Assembly: GCF_023053635.1 (NCBI RefSeq)
Contig: NC_086192.1
Coordinates: 11,271,001 to 11,335,000, forward strand
Source of the DNA: Elgaria multicarinata webbii
Taxonomy: Eukaryota > Chordata > Lepidosauria > Squamata > Anguidae
Direction: 5' to 3'
DNA length: 64,000 nucleotides
The position numbers and the translations under genes are program-made. Shown one piece after another: positions 28,421 to 40,203 of this stretch. Within the stretch, counting starts at the first letter, position 1. The number at the start of each line of letters is the position of its first letter. The notes beneath the pieces are model-generated. The model was not told the DNA's origin and ran no database searches. It worked only from the letters and a program-made list of their open reading frames with translations.

Positions 28421-30090
28421 AGAGCTTTGTCATTTGGAGGCGCTCTTGGATCCAGAGGCGCAGGATCCTCTGTGGTGTAGAGCACCTTTTATGCACTTGG
28501 GGCGCCCCAGCTACGGCCGAGACAGCCTCGCTCGAGTTAACAGGAGATGACCTATTTGATCCTGCTGCGCTTCATGGGACTCGCAGCCGCCTCCGTTTTA
28601 ACATTCCGGACACCTCCGACCGGGAGTACACCTTCGCTTCATAATCACAGGTCTCACCCCATCATTACAGCTTCAGGGCCCAACCCGCCCCGGTCACTTC
28701 GCCCTCGCCTCCAAAACCAACAGGCTGCACTGTAATTATCCCACCGCATCCACCATGCTGGTTATCAGTCACGTTGTGCCAACAAAGCCAGGCGGGCACA
28801 CAGAGCAAAGGGCTCTTGCGGCTGTTAACAGTTGCGTGGGAAAGGAATTAGTTGGCAGAGGCAGCTAACTCCTCGCTACTGTGAAACACGCCCAAAGTCG
28901 CTTCTCTGCGGGCTGTGTTCCTCTGGACCTGTCTCAACTAGTCATAAATAACGATGTTAATCCCACAAAAGCGGCCTCCATAACGAGATATATAAGGAGT
29001 TCCAATCCTTATATATCTCGAACAGCATTGCCCAGGGACAACAGGAAGATAGCAGCAGGGTTTGGGGGACCCCCAACATTTTGTGGAAATATATTTAAGA
29101 AAACTTTAGGAACTTCCACACAAAAGGTGGGGGGGGGGAGAACCGCTCTCCTTAAACAATCCAATGAAACAGAGTAGTTTGGTGTCAACCATGGCTTACT
29201 GTTGGGGAGGCACGGAACGCCAGAGCGGGGACGGAATGGAGTATCAGAAAGAGGACATGGCTGGCAAACTTGGAATGGCGAACGGAAGCACACGATGCTG
29301 CAATATTCTGTTGCAGACCCTGCTTGTCATAACAATGGGGCATACCACACCGCGACGGACTCTTTTCTCGCGTGCCGCTGCAACTATGCATCTGTTCCTG
29401 GTTCAACTGCAACACCCCACCCCACAGAAAGCACCCACAGACCACCCTACACGCACAGTTTAGGTATATATGGGGGGCGGGGTTTAGGTAACCCCGATTT
29501 TCCTTTGGAAGTGATCAGAGAGAGGAGCACGGTTCTATCTCCTATCCCAAAACCCTCCCATGCAAGAAAGGCTGTGCAGAAAGGAAGTCACTGCTCCAAG
29601 ATCACCCAGTGAGCTTCGTGGTGGAGTCGGGATTTGATGCTCTAACCACTACTGCACGCTTTTCTCCGTTTGAAGATATCTGGACTTTTTATCTGCTCCT
29701 CCTTAGCAGTGAGGCAGACATTCCAAAGGGGAAGCTTTTGGCAAGGGACTGGAAATAACAGAGCGCTTCTCCTGTGGAATTCCTGCCTTTCAGTCCGCTG
29801 CTAAAGGCGCAAGATCTGGGCAAGAAGGAAAATAAAAAGACAGCCAGGTTTGCCCCTATAATCTGGCCCCTCTGACACATTCCCCTTTTTCATTGCTTTT
29901 TAAAAACTTTTTATTGATAACCTTATTTTACCCAAAAGAGGAAATACCGTCCCGAAGGTGTTTCTTGCTTCCCCCCCATCAAACTTACATGCAATTGTAC
30001 AATCTTTGAGATCTCCCTCACAAGCCTGCCTCGACCCTAAACTACCCATCGGCTTTCCTCGTTTCATGGTGGCATCTCTGTTCTCTTTAC
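28421..30090. other. Spacer, no gene recognised
   Basis: Contains a perfect hairpin at 28984-29020 and a SINE fragment near 29590-29665 (minus). The remaining open frames have no recognised similarity. Confidence 0.4.
28984..29020. repeat. Perfect inverted repeat, 15-bp arms
   Basis: CGAGATATATAAGGA and its exact complement are separated by seven bases (GTTCCAA). Confidence 0.85.
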
Positions 30091-30091
30091 A

Positions 30092-31590
30092 GGTGGAAAT
30101 TCAACAGGGGTAGCCCTCCCACAACAACGCCAGGAACAGCTGCATTAGGGCAGGCAGGGAATTCACCTGGGCGGGCGGAGAGTGACTGTTCCCAATCAAG
30201 GCCACCTCCACACCAGAAAAAGCCTTGAAGCAGCTGCAGATCAGGCAGAAATTCAACAGCACCACCTTCCTCCCAGCAAAGCCCACCTCCATTCTGGAAG
30301 GGGGGAAGCTGCCCCTGTTGAATTCCAGACTTTTCCTGCCAAAATCCACAGAGGCAGCTTTCCCACCAAGCGTGCCGATAGAAAATTCACCAGGGGCAGC
30401 TTTGCCCACTGATGCCAACTCTACAGTAGGGCAGGCCTTTAAAGAGCCGCAGGTCAGGCGGATATTCAACGGGGCAGACTGCTTTTTCAATGGCACCTCC
30501 AGGACAGGCAAAGCCTTTCAGCAGCCGCAAAATCAGGCAGAAATTCAGCAGGGGCAGCTTCCCCCACTGATGCCAGTTCCACAGTAAGGCAGGCCTTTAA
30601 AGGGCCGCAGTTCAGGCAGACACTCAACAGGGCAGCCTTCTTTTTCAATGGCACCTCCAGGACAAGCAAAGCCTTTTAGCAGCTGCAAATCAGGCATAAA
30701 TTCACCAGGGGCAGCTTCCCCCACTGATGCCAGTTCCACATTAAGGCAGGCCTTTAAAGAGCCGCAGCTCAGGCAGACACTCAACAGGGCAGCCTTCTTT
30801 TTCAATGGCACCTCCAGGACAAGCAAAGCCTTTCAGCAGCCGCAAATCAGGCAGAAATTCACCAGGGGCAGCTTCCCCCACTGATGCAAGTTCCACAGTA
30901 AGGCAGGCCTTTAAAGAGCCGCAGTTCAGGCAGATACTCAACAGGGCAGCCTTCTTTTTCAACGGCACCTCCAGGAAAAGCGAAGCCTTTCAGCAGCCGC
31001 AAATCAGGCATAAATTCAGCAGGGGCAGCTTCCCCCACTGATGCCAGTTCCACAGTAAGGCAGGCCTTTAAAGGGCCGCAGTTCAGGCAGACACTCAACA
31101 GGGCAGCCTTCTTTTTCAATGGCACCTCCAGGAAAAGCAAAGCCTTTCAGCAGCCGCAAATCAGGCAGAAATTCACCAGGGGCAGCTTCCCCCACTGATG
31201 CCAGTTCCACAGTAAGGCAGGCCTTTAAAGGGCCGCAGCTCAGGCAGACACTCAACAGGGCAGCCTTCTTTTTCAATGGCACCTCCAGGACAAGCAAAGC
31301 CTTTCAGCAGCCGCAAATCAGGCAGAAATTCACCAGGGGCAGCTTCCCCCACTGATGCCAGTTCCACAGTAAGGCAGGCCTTTAAAGAGCCGCAGCTCAG
31401 GCAGACACTCAACAGGGCAGCCTTCTTTTTCAATGGCACCTCCAGGACAAGCAAAGCCTTTTAGCAGCTGCAAATCAGGCAGAAATTCACCAGGGGCAGC
31501 TTTGCCCACTGATGCCAGTTCCACAGTAAGGCAGGCCTTTAAAGGGCCGCAGTTCAGGCAGATATTCAACAGGGGCAGAAAAAGCACTCC
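30092..31590. repeat. Higher-order satellite: 157-bp dimer of 78-79 bp units
   Basis: From 30379, eight copies of a 157-bp unit. Each has half A (GGCAGAAATTCACCAGGGGC, 79 bp) and half B (GGCAGACACTCAACAGGGCA, 78 bp). A starts at 30536, 30693, 30850 and so on; B starts at 30615, 30772, 30929 and so on. Diverged single units extend back to about 30092. As 157 is not a multiple of three, open frames across it shift from copy to copy and are not genes. Confidence 0.93.
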
Positions 31591-32169
31591 CTGTGGAATG
31601 CCTGCCTTTTCCTGCCAGAAAAATGGGATGGGGGGAACCTGCATTGACCTGACCCCTGTGGGCCCCCTGACCTATCCACTGACACCCACCCCCCCAAACA
31701 CGCATTTCCACCTATTCCCCTGACTCACCCCCTTCCCGTCTGAACGCAACTCCCCGGAGAGAGCATCTTTCCCTTGACACACCTCCAGGCAACCACTTCC
31801 GCCTTCCGGTCATGTGACCGGCTTCTGCCTGTGGGAGGGCAGCCCCGCTTCCGGTCCCGGGCAGGCCCCGCCCCCCAACACGTGCTTTCTGTTGTTGTCT
31901 GGTCTCTATGGCTCAAGCCATTGCAAACAAACGCATCACACATCAGGTCGATAATTATGATTGCAATCAACGAGGTCAACGATGATTAATAAAGTGTCGT
32001 TATTAATCTGTAATCATATAATACATTATTAATAGTTAATTATTAATAATTGCAATAATAAAACCAATGATAATAAAATATGGTCATTAATTATATTAAT
32101 CCTCCTCCTCCTCCTAATTAAAAGCATTGCCATTAAGTTTAGATTGTGGGTCCTAAAAATTAGAAGATC

Positions 32170-32520
32170 CAGCAGGCAGCAAAGTCCCTGCCTGCCTACT
32201 CAAAAGTGAAGTCCCATTGACGTCAATGGGGCTTACTCCCCAGTAAAAGTGTTCGTGCATGGGCTTGCCAACCGGAAACATCCCTACTCGCGAGTAAACC
32301 CAAGGCAGGCCCAAGCATGCATAAGACGGTGCTGCCATCCGGCATGCTTACTTGCGAGGAAGCCCTGTTGAACTCGATGGGACTTTACTTCTGAGTAAGC
32401 ATGTCCAGAAACCTTGGTGGTGCAAGGCTGAAAATCTTACACTTACTTAAAAGTAACCCCCATTGAGCGGATTGGGAGTTATGTCTCAGTGCCTACTTCG
32501 AAGTAAGGTAGGCCTCTTGG
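32170..32520. repeat. Cluster of AGTCCCATTGA...AATGGGGCTTACT motifs
   Basis: Three to four diverged blocks, each with a 'gtcccattgacgtcaatggg' type palindrome next to 'cttactccccagtaa' or 'acttctgagtaagcatg'. It resembles an abundant amniote interspersed repeat, here in several partial copies. Confidence 0.5.
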
Positions 32521-32993
32521 TTTATTTTTTTAAAATAGGTATATCCCCTTTCTCCACTAAATATAAGCATTCGGGGCAGCTAACAATAAAATATCAAAGT
32601 TGTAATTAAAACTCATCCAATTAAAAAATATGCACACTGACGCCTAAGCAAAATTACATGCATCCTTTGGATTAAGCAGGATACAGGAGAAATTAATTTG
32701 AACAGGAATTAATTTGATCCATTTAAGAGGCTTTGAAATGCTAAGCGAGGTGGGATATATGGTAATCAATTTCATTTATTTTAATCTCTCACTGATCAAA
32801 GGTCCTTCATGTCTAGCCGTTTTATTGTTGCGAGGGGTCTCACTGGTTTTTTTAAAATGTTTGCCGTAGGTTTTAGCATGTTAAATGCCTAAAACCAATA
32901 ACTTAGGGTTGGCAAGGATCTGTTTTGTAAAATCATCTCTTTAAAGGAAACAAATTAGTGTGTGTGTGGGGGGAAACCAAACAACGCATCCAG

Positions 32994-32995
<2 letters not shown>

Positions 32996-33043
<48 letters not shown>
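32996..33043. repeat. (AAT)n microsatellite
   Basis: About 16 uninterrupted AAT repeats in the ALDH3A-ULK2 spacer. Confidence 0.95.
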
Positions 33044-33045
<2 letters not shown>

Positions 33046-36000
33046 CGTCCAGCAAAACACATGTTGACACTGAATTTTAATTGAACACCGTGGGACTTGA
33101 CTTCTGTGCAAACACAGATCAGGTATCACCACAAATCTCTCATCAAGAGAGAGATTTCTTTCCTTTTCCTCACCAGGGGAGGGGGGGAACCAAACCATAA
33201 TCTTCTAGAGAAGGAGAGAGGTGACTACCTTCATTCTCCACCTACGCCCAGAATAGCAGCCCGATAGGTAGATATCCTGTAGGTGAAGCTCCCCCACACA
33301 CATTACGATCTCTCAATGCTTCAACTTCTCAATTTTTAGGCTGTGATTAGAAGCAAGGGAGCAGAAACTGGGAAATAGGGGAAGGGAAACTCAAAGGACT
33401 TCCCTCCCCCCCCCCAATATAATTCATAGCAAAATGCAGGGCTAAGCAACTAGGCCTACGACATTTTGGCCTACAACACCCATCAGACCTTACCAGCATT
33501 GCCGGTGGTGAACCTGAGGGTGTTCAAGGCCAAAACATCTGGATAAGTCCAAGTTGCTCGCCCCAGATGTTTAGGATCAAAATAAAGACTCCTATGGGAT
33601 GGGGCAGTTTTATTTCCCTTGTAATGGGAGAAGCTGCACCGGGTGAATTTTGGCCTGCCATGCAGCAAGCCCGCCAAACCAAAATGGGAACAATGAATGT
33701 GCTCAAAGAAACCTTCTTATTCAAAGGGAGCGTGCCCCCAGATACCGATTTAGGGCACGGACCGGAGCACACTGGCTTTAAAGTTTGTGCCTGACTTGGG
33801 CGGGCTGCTATACGAGATGAACTTTGCCTCGATCCAGCAGGGTAGCCCTTTTATGTCCCCAGATAACACAATCTGAAGATGGCATTGACCTGATTTGCTG
33901 CAGCAGCACACCAGTGGTTTGCGCCAACGCTATGCACTGCTGTTACGTAACTGCTCCTTTCCTCCCCTGTCCAACTTGCAACATTTTTTTCTTTATTCTT
34001 GAGCAACACTTTGAATTCCCCACATTCTGGTATGTCTCAGGGAGGCGGGGTCTCTATTTGCTGGCATCAGGAGACTTTTAAAGCTGCAGCTTATGCCTGA
34101 CAAATTGCCCTCTGCGTTGGCGTGAAGTGAGCTGTGCCAGGCCGGCCTCTGCCCCCCCCCTTCCCGACCCTACATGAATCACAGCCAAGCTGCATTGCTG
34201 CTTATTCCTGCAACGCACGGCCCGTGGATCTGAAATTAGCTTTGGTGCCGGCTGCTCATTCCGGCACCCCATTTTTCAAATCTGGATTGCTTCCAACGAT
34301 TAAAAGAAAAGGGAAGGAAAAGAAAATTACCCCTCCCTGTTTTATCAGGAGCGTCCAAAGTGACACAAAAGCGGTGAGCAAGTTTCCAGGGTCCACAGAG
34401 TTCTTCATTTGTCTCTTGCTTGCATGTTGAGCAAAGCAGAGGTCAGATGAGAACTAGTGTGTTGAAGCAGCAATGTCATAACACAGAGTGTAGGAGGATG
34501 TTAGAGATCACCCAAGAGAAACTAAACAGATTATATCTGCCCGGTTGGTTTCAGCTTGCAATTAAAACATTTTAAGGGCCCTGCTGAATCAGACCGAGAG
34601 TCCTTCTAGTCCAACACTCTGTTCAGCTGTTGACCAGGGACCAACAGTAATGCCAACACACCATGTCTAAAGCCCCCCAAAGTTTTCAAAATATAAAATC
34701 CACCAGTTACCCACGTCTGTCTCCGGCATGAAGCAAACGCTTCCTTCTTAGGCATAGAACACGAGTAAGGAGAAACAGTTTTAAGTTAGCAACTCTGGAG
34801 ACTGATTTGAGATTAAAAAGAAGCAGCAGCCAACAGAAGCCAAATTGGGTAGCATTACCTAGTGGCTGGAAGATTATGACCCGCAAAGAGGGGTAAAACA
34901 ATAAACTTTCTCTATTTTAGGGCTTTGCGCCGGAACAGTTAAACCCAGTTTTTTCTGAAAAGCGGAAAACTCAAAAGGTTTGTTCACCATTTTGCGACAT
35001 TTTTGGTTAGCCCTCATAAAGTTATGGCCTGGCCATGGACTTTGGATCCCCCCCTTCTATACATTTTAAATACTTAAAATAGGAGAAACAGAGTCCTAAT
35101 CACCACATTTTATCATTCTCAAGAGCAAAAGGGGAGGGGAGGGAAAAAGAATCTGAAACTTTTCTTGGGGTTTCTTGGGACTTATTTAAATGGATTTAAT
35201 TTAAACTTATGCAACGCAGCAAATTTTTGCAGCTTTATGAGCTACCCTTTTCATTCTAGGGTCCCTATCCAGTTCAACCACACCATCCTAGCTTCCACGA
35301 AGCTAAAAAACAACTGTGCCTCTGGTTTCTTAGCGATTTGGCCTTTGATTAAAAACAACACCTCAATTAAAACTTTTTAGGATCTAAGGTCTTGGATCTC
35401 CACTTTAATTTGGTTTTAAAGAAGTCCAGATTTGCTTTGCAGAAAATTCCACCCCCACACACACACAAAAAAGGAAATTCCACCACAAACTCTTTGGGAA
35501 CAAGGCAATTTCCCCCAAATATCTGAAGGCTCTTGGAAAGTAGCTTTTCCGTTCTCCTTCTTTCTCTCTCTGCCTTAAAGATCCACCCCCAAATCTCAAA
35601 GATAGTTAAGCTGCCTCCTGCGTGACACATCAGCCAGAATTAGTTCAAAACTCTGTTTTGAGAGCAAAGCAAGAGGGTACATTTTTACCTATCGCTGCAC
35701 AGCGGTTGGCTTTCGTCCTCAGTAAAAACAAGATTGCACTTTTCCCAACCGAGACGCCACCCTGTCAAGCTGGAATCGTCCCTCCCACTGCAGAGAAATT
35801 TGGATCCAAGCCCAGGACTGACATCTGTACCGTATTCTCATTAAAACACCATGCATGTAAAAAAAGAAAAAAGAGAGAACCCGACGAAATGCAGGCGACG
35901 CAAGCAAGAAGAAAACTCTTAGACAAGAGTTCAGGGTTGGTATATTTCAGGATTGGTATATTTATTTACCAAAACCTGAAGTTCTCTGGCTGGTGTTGCA

Positions 36001-36300
36001 AGGCAAGAAAAACGTAAAACACAAACACGGAATAAAAACAGCACAGCGTGTAGACAGGGATCTACTGTGTGGGCATGTTTTATCAGAACTAGAGCCGGGT
36101 TCAAAACGTTGGCCAAGCTGGGTGGACATACGTTCAGAACTGAGGAACAAGAGTGCCTCTGAGCATATGCTCAGCCCAGGAATTGGGAACTGGTACCTTC
36201 CGCACAAAAATCCACTCGATTCTCCTCTGCACGTTCTTTTTCAGCGGACTAATTTCGATGGATCTAATTCCTGAACTAATTTAGAAAGACCTTCTTGGTT
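33044..36300. other. Spacer, nothing recognised except a LINE scrap
   Basis: About 3.2 kb without a recognisable exon or long open frame. A scrap of the second CR1 subfamily lies at 34575-34680. A TATA-like or CpG-dense promoter was not evident. Confidence 0.4.
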
Positions 36301-36545
36301 TTAAGCAATTATTATTACATTTGTATTCCACTCCCCCCCCCCCCCCATCTTGCAGGGAACCCAAGGTGGGTCACGTAGTCCTCTTCCTCCATTTTACCCT
36401 CGCAACAACCCTGTGAGGTAGGTTAGGCTGAGAGTCAGGGGAACAGGCCCCAAAGTCATCCAGTGAGAATTAGAACCCGGGCCACCAAAGTCCCAACCCA
36501 ATGCTCTAAGCACTACACCAGAAACAATGAGCCAGAGATCTCCCA
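36300..36545 (-). mobile_element. tRNA-derived SINE (MIR-like body)
   Basis: Member of the 19595-19850 family: a C-run, then accctcgcaacaaccctgtg aggtaggttaggctgagagt, and ends in ctaagcactacacca. Confidence 0.7.
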
Positions 36546-38640
36546 ATGAATCCCGATCTAATCATCTGACCACCCTCCTCCAAGGAAGACCTTCTCTCTG
36601 CATGTGGTTCCAGCGCCACTAACTCCAACGTCCCCCACAAAGTGCCAGAGGACCCAGAACGCTGGTTTGCATATTACATAAAGGAAGAGGTGTGGCTATT
36701 CCCAGCTAAGTTGCTCTTCTGGAAGCAAAAAGGAGCACGTTCCTGGTTACTACAGCCTACCAAAATCGTTCCTGGCCGCCCCCGTCACCCAAAGTTAAGA
36801 CATGAATGCAAGGGATGATCCCACATGAGTCCTGCGTTGCAAAACCAGATACCAGCCGTGGCAAGAGTGCATTAAACCGCTGGCGTGGAGCTCCATGTGC
36901 ATAAAGACACATATTCCACTTTCCAATGACGTGATTTGACAATAGAAAAAGGAATAAAAAAAGACACCACTTTGCCCGCGGGAGAATTGGCAAACCTTTA
37001 CCCACAACCGATTTTCGTGTCATTTGGAGCCAAGAATTCAAACCGGGAAGTGGGCCAGCAGGGCGTGGGCTGATTTATGGATTTATAATACTTTTTAAAA
37101 GATCAAGGAAATCACACTCAGGAGTGTTCAAGCAGGCGCTTGGGATACAGATTCCCATGTGCCTTGCACGATCTGGTTACAGCAGGACAGGTTTGGGAAG
37201 GAAACGTGGCCCAGCGGGCTGTAGCTAAAATGGCGACATTTTTTGCCTGGTAGCAAGTGATGTCAGGCCTTAGGAATTCACTTCCCTCCCAAATCGTTTC
37301 GCCCAAGGGTTTCAATTCGAAATCCAGCCGAATTCCAGATCTCCAGATTCCCTTTGTCAACTCCCAATGCGTTCATTTTTATTTTCCTACACCCTGAGAA
37401 TTATTCTTTCTTTTCCATCCTAACATCTGGAGGGGCCATGAGTTGTCCACCCATTTTGGAGCACAACGACAAATTATTCATTTTATTAGGATAATTTTAC
37501 ACCTCGTGTCTTCTATTGCAGTAGGGCGTAATCAGGGTGGTTTGCAGGAAAGCATTCATTGATTTAAACACACACGAACAGGCCACCAATACAAATAAAA
37601 CCGCTAAAAGAATGAATGTCAAGCGATGAAAAATCTCACGCGGGGAGAACAGACCGCTAAAAACTCTTCCAGCGGCCGAATCCAAAACGCCGCAATTTGC
37701 ACATGGAAAAGTCAAGGGTGGAAACAGACCTGCAGCAGACAGTTCCACAGTTACACGGTGGGATTACGCAGGGCGCATTTGGCAAGAAGGCTACCGTCTT
37801 TTAAGTTAGAAAAATTAGACCAAAGTTGTTTGCAAACGTTTGCTTATTTAAATGTTAACTGCATGCAACCGTTGCCTCTATATACTGTTAATATACTGTT
37901 AAAGGGACGTGTGTTTGAGGTCGTGCGTGCATTTTCTTCTTTATTTGTAAAGAAACTTAAATAGTTTGTGGATTGTTTAAAACGAACTTATCTACCCTGT
38001 ACAGGCAAAGGGACTGACTTGGTTCTCCATGGCTGGGCTCACCAGGGGCAGTGGATCCCCCAACCCATCAGCCCTCTCCCTTTCAGAATCGCTGCCTTTC
38101 AGACTTACAGGTCAAAGTGAAACTTTAAACACAGGGAGGGTCTGCCCCTTCTTCAATGGAAGCGGTTCACCTGGCTCTCTCTGACGAGGATCAAGACCCC
38201 CTGGCCAAAAAGATGGCCTTGAAATATATGAGGTTTTCCTTCTGCCCTCCTCTCCTTGTCCACACAGGACATTTTTGCTTGCTCAGCTGTGAGCGAACCA
38301 GAGATTGGAATGGGGAATAGCTTGCGAGTGCCACCCTGTGGCCAACCAGAGCAGTGCTGCTGCCACGGAGAGACCACGGAAATCCCGTTTATCATTGCAC
38401 AGTGGCAAAATCTGCCAGGATGTGTGAGGTGTGCAACAGGCAATCCTGAAGAGACAGGCCTTGCTAGGCGGCAGCAAGATACAACTCCACACCCTTTGTG
38501 GCCGGAGCCACACCACCAGTAGCTCTCACACCGAGGGCCAAAAAACCCCATGGGAAGGGGAGATTTTACGTAAGAAACCGCCTTCTCCTAGTTCAACCTA
38601 TTTGTGTCTGTCTAGCCCAGGATGGTCTAACTGCCAGAGT
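36546..38640. other. Spacer, nothing recognised
   Basis: Short frames on both strands with no recognised similarity; no repeat of the families above. Confidence 0.35.
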
Positions 38641-38644
38641 TTCT

Positions 38645-39170
38645 TCAGCATCCCGTACACAGAGGGGTCTTCCGCATCCGTTGCCGCTTCTCGGAGGTCC
38701 TTCTCGGTGGTGGCTCCAATTGTGGAACGCTCTCTGAAAATGTTCATTTGCCAAGTGAAGTTAGATGCCAGCAGTTTCTGCTTCTTTGTTCTTTAATGCA
38801 GCTTTTAAAAAACCATTCCAGATACCGAAGTGAAACTTGGCATGCACATTCAAAACACAATTCTACCCTTCAAGTTCAAAAATGGGCTGGAGCAACCCGT
38901 CAATGAACCGGTCTGAAGAGAAAACTAGTGCCAACATGGACATCTTTCCTCTACTCACAAGCATTCGACGGCATACTTTTTTTTTTTAAGCCGGCTCCAA
39001 TCGTTTCACCGCTAACGGTTTTTAAACTTTCTTTCAAACGGTTTTACATCTGTGAACGTTCAGGGGCTTACGTTATGCTTCGTCGCATTGTGAACAGGCC
39101 AGAGAGCTTTGGCTCTTGGGCGTTGATAGAAATGTCATCAACGAACGAATGGATGAACTTGATCCTCTTA
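38645..39170 (+). mobile_element. L2 LINE C-terminal and 3' tail fragment
   Basis: Starts with degraded L2 C-terminal code (ccaattgtggaacgctctct) and ends attgtgaacaggccagagag ctttggctcttgggcg, a diverged copy of the L2 end. Confidence 0.5.
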
Positions 39171-39527
39171 ATATAATGCTGGGGATGGAACCTACAAATG
39201 TCTACAAGTGAAGCAGTTGGTTGGTTCTATGACAGAGGTATGACGGCTGCTTTGTCTATGGGTCCATCTAGCTGATTGTCTATTCATGCTTGTCGTTTTC
39301 CAAGGGCGTCTCGGGAAGAGAAAGGTCTTTTCTCCATCACCTCCTACCTAATCCTTTTAAAACGGAGATCGAACCTGGACCGTCTGCCTGCAAAACAGCT
39401 CTACGGATGAACTGCAGTCCATTCTCCTACTGGCCATCTTCTGCTCTTCAGCAACAGCTCCAACTGGCTGACCAGTCTAGAATCTCCCCAGACGCTCACA
39501 CTGGATGCATCCTCCGATGTCTTTCGC

Positions 39528-39960
39528 TGCAACCGCAACGCCAAAGGGAGCGCTTTGCCTCATTAGCTTAACTAGAAATGAGGAGAGACTGAAAGAACTG
39601 GGCATGTTTAGCCTGGGGAAGAGAAGATTGAGGGGAGACATGAGAGCACTCTTCAAATTCTTAAAAGGCTGTCACACAGAGGAGGGCCAGGATCTCTTCT
39701 CGATCCTCCTAGAGTGCAGGACACGGAATAAGGGGCTCAAGCGACAGGAAGCCAGATTCCGGCTGGACATCAGGAAAAGCTTCCTGACTGTTAGAGCAGT
39801 ACGACAACGGAACCAGTGACCTAGGGAGGTTGTGGGCTCTCCCACACTAGAGGCCTTCAAAATGCAGCTGGACAGCCATCAGTCAGGGATGCTTTAGGGT
39901 GGATTCCTGCATTGAGCTTGGGGTTGGACTTGATGGCCTCTTCCAACTCTACGATTCTAG
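39528..39960 (+). mobile_element. CR1 LINE 3' part with an extra 5' segment
   Basis: CR1 code ([40 protein letters not shown]) preceded by about 60 bases not found in ordinary copies (caaccgcaacgccaaaggga ... cattagcttaactagaaatg). The same join is at 50334. Confidence 0.85.
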
Positions 39961-40104
39961 GGCCATAGCTAGACCTAAGGTTTATCCCTGGATCGTCCAG
40001 GGGTCAAACCTGTTCATCTAGGTGACACACAGGGGATCCAGTGCTCAGGCAGGGGTGAACCCTGGATGATCCCAGGATAAACCTTAGGTCTAGCTGTGGC
40101 CTAG
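39959..40104. mobile_element. Palindromic non-coding element (GGGCCATAGCTAGACCTAAG)
   Basis: Two arms of about 40 bases: GGCCATAGCTAGACCTAAGG at the left and its near-perfect complement ending TAGCTGTGGCC at the right. It sits in the ATTCTA tail of the preceding CR1. Confidence 0.8.
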
Positions 40105-40203
40105 GATTCTGAGAAAAGGAGCATGAGTTCTTGATGACCATTTGAAGATTCAATCTCTGGGTTATACATAAAAACGTTCTGGCGTATCGGATTACTTTCT
40201 TGT

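Noticed and set aside
30545-31723. Several 75-104 residue open frames as a tandem gene family
   Set aside because: All are translations of the 157-bp satellite in shifting frames on both strands, with no known protein similarity.
27162-40203. Another protein gene in the ALDH3A-ULK2 spacer
   Set aside because: No open frame matched a known protein, and no chain of exons with consistent phase was found; the human interval is also short and without a gene, as far as I recall.
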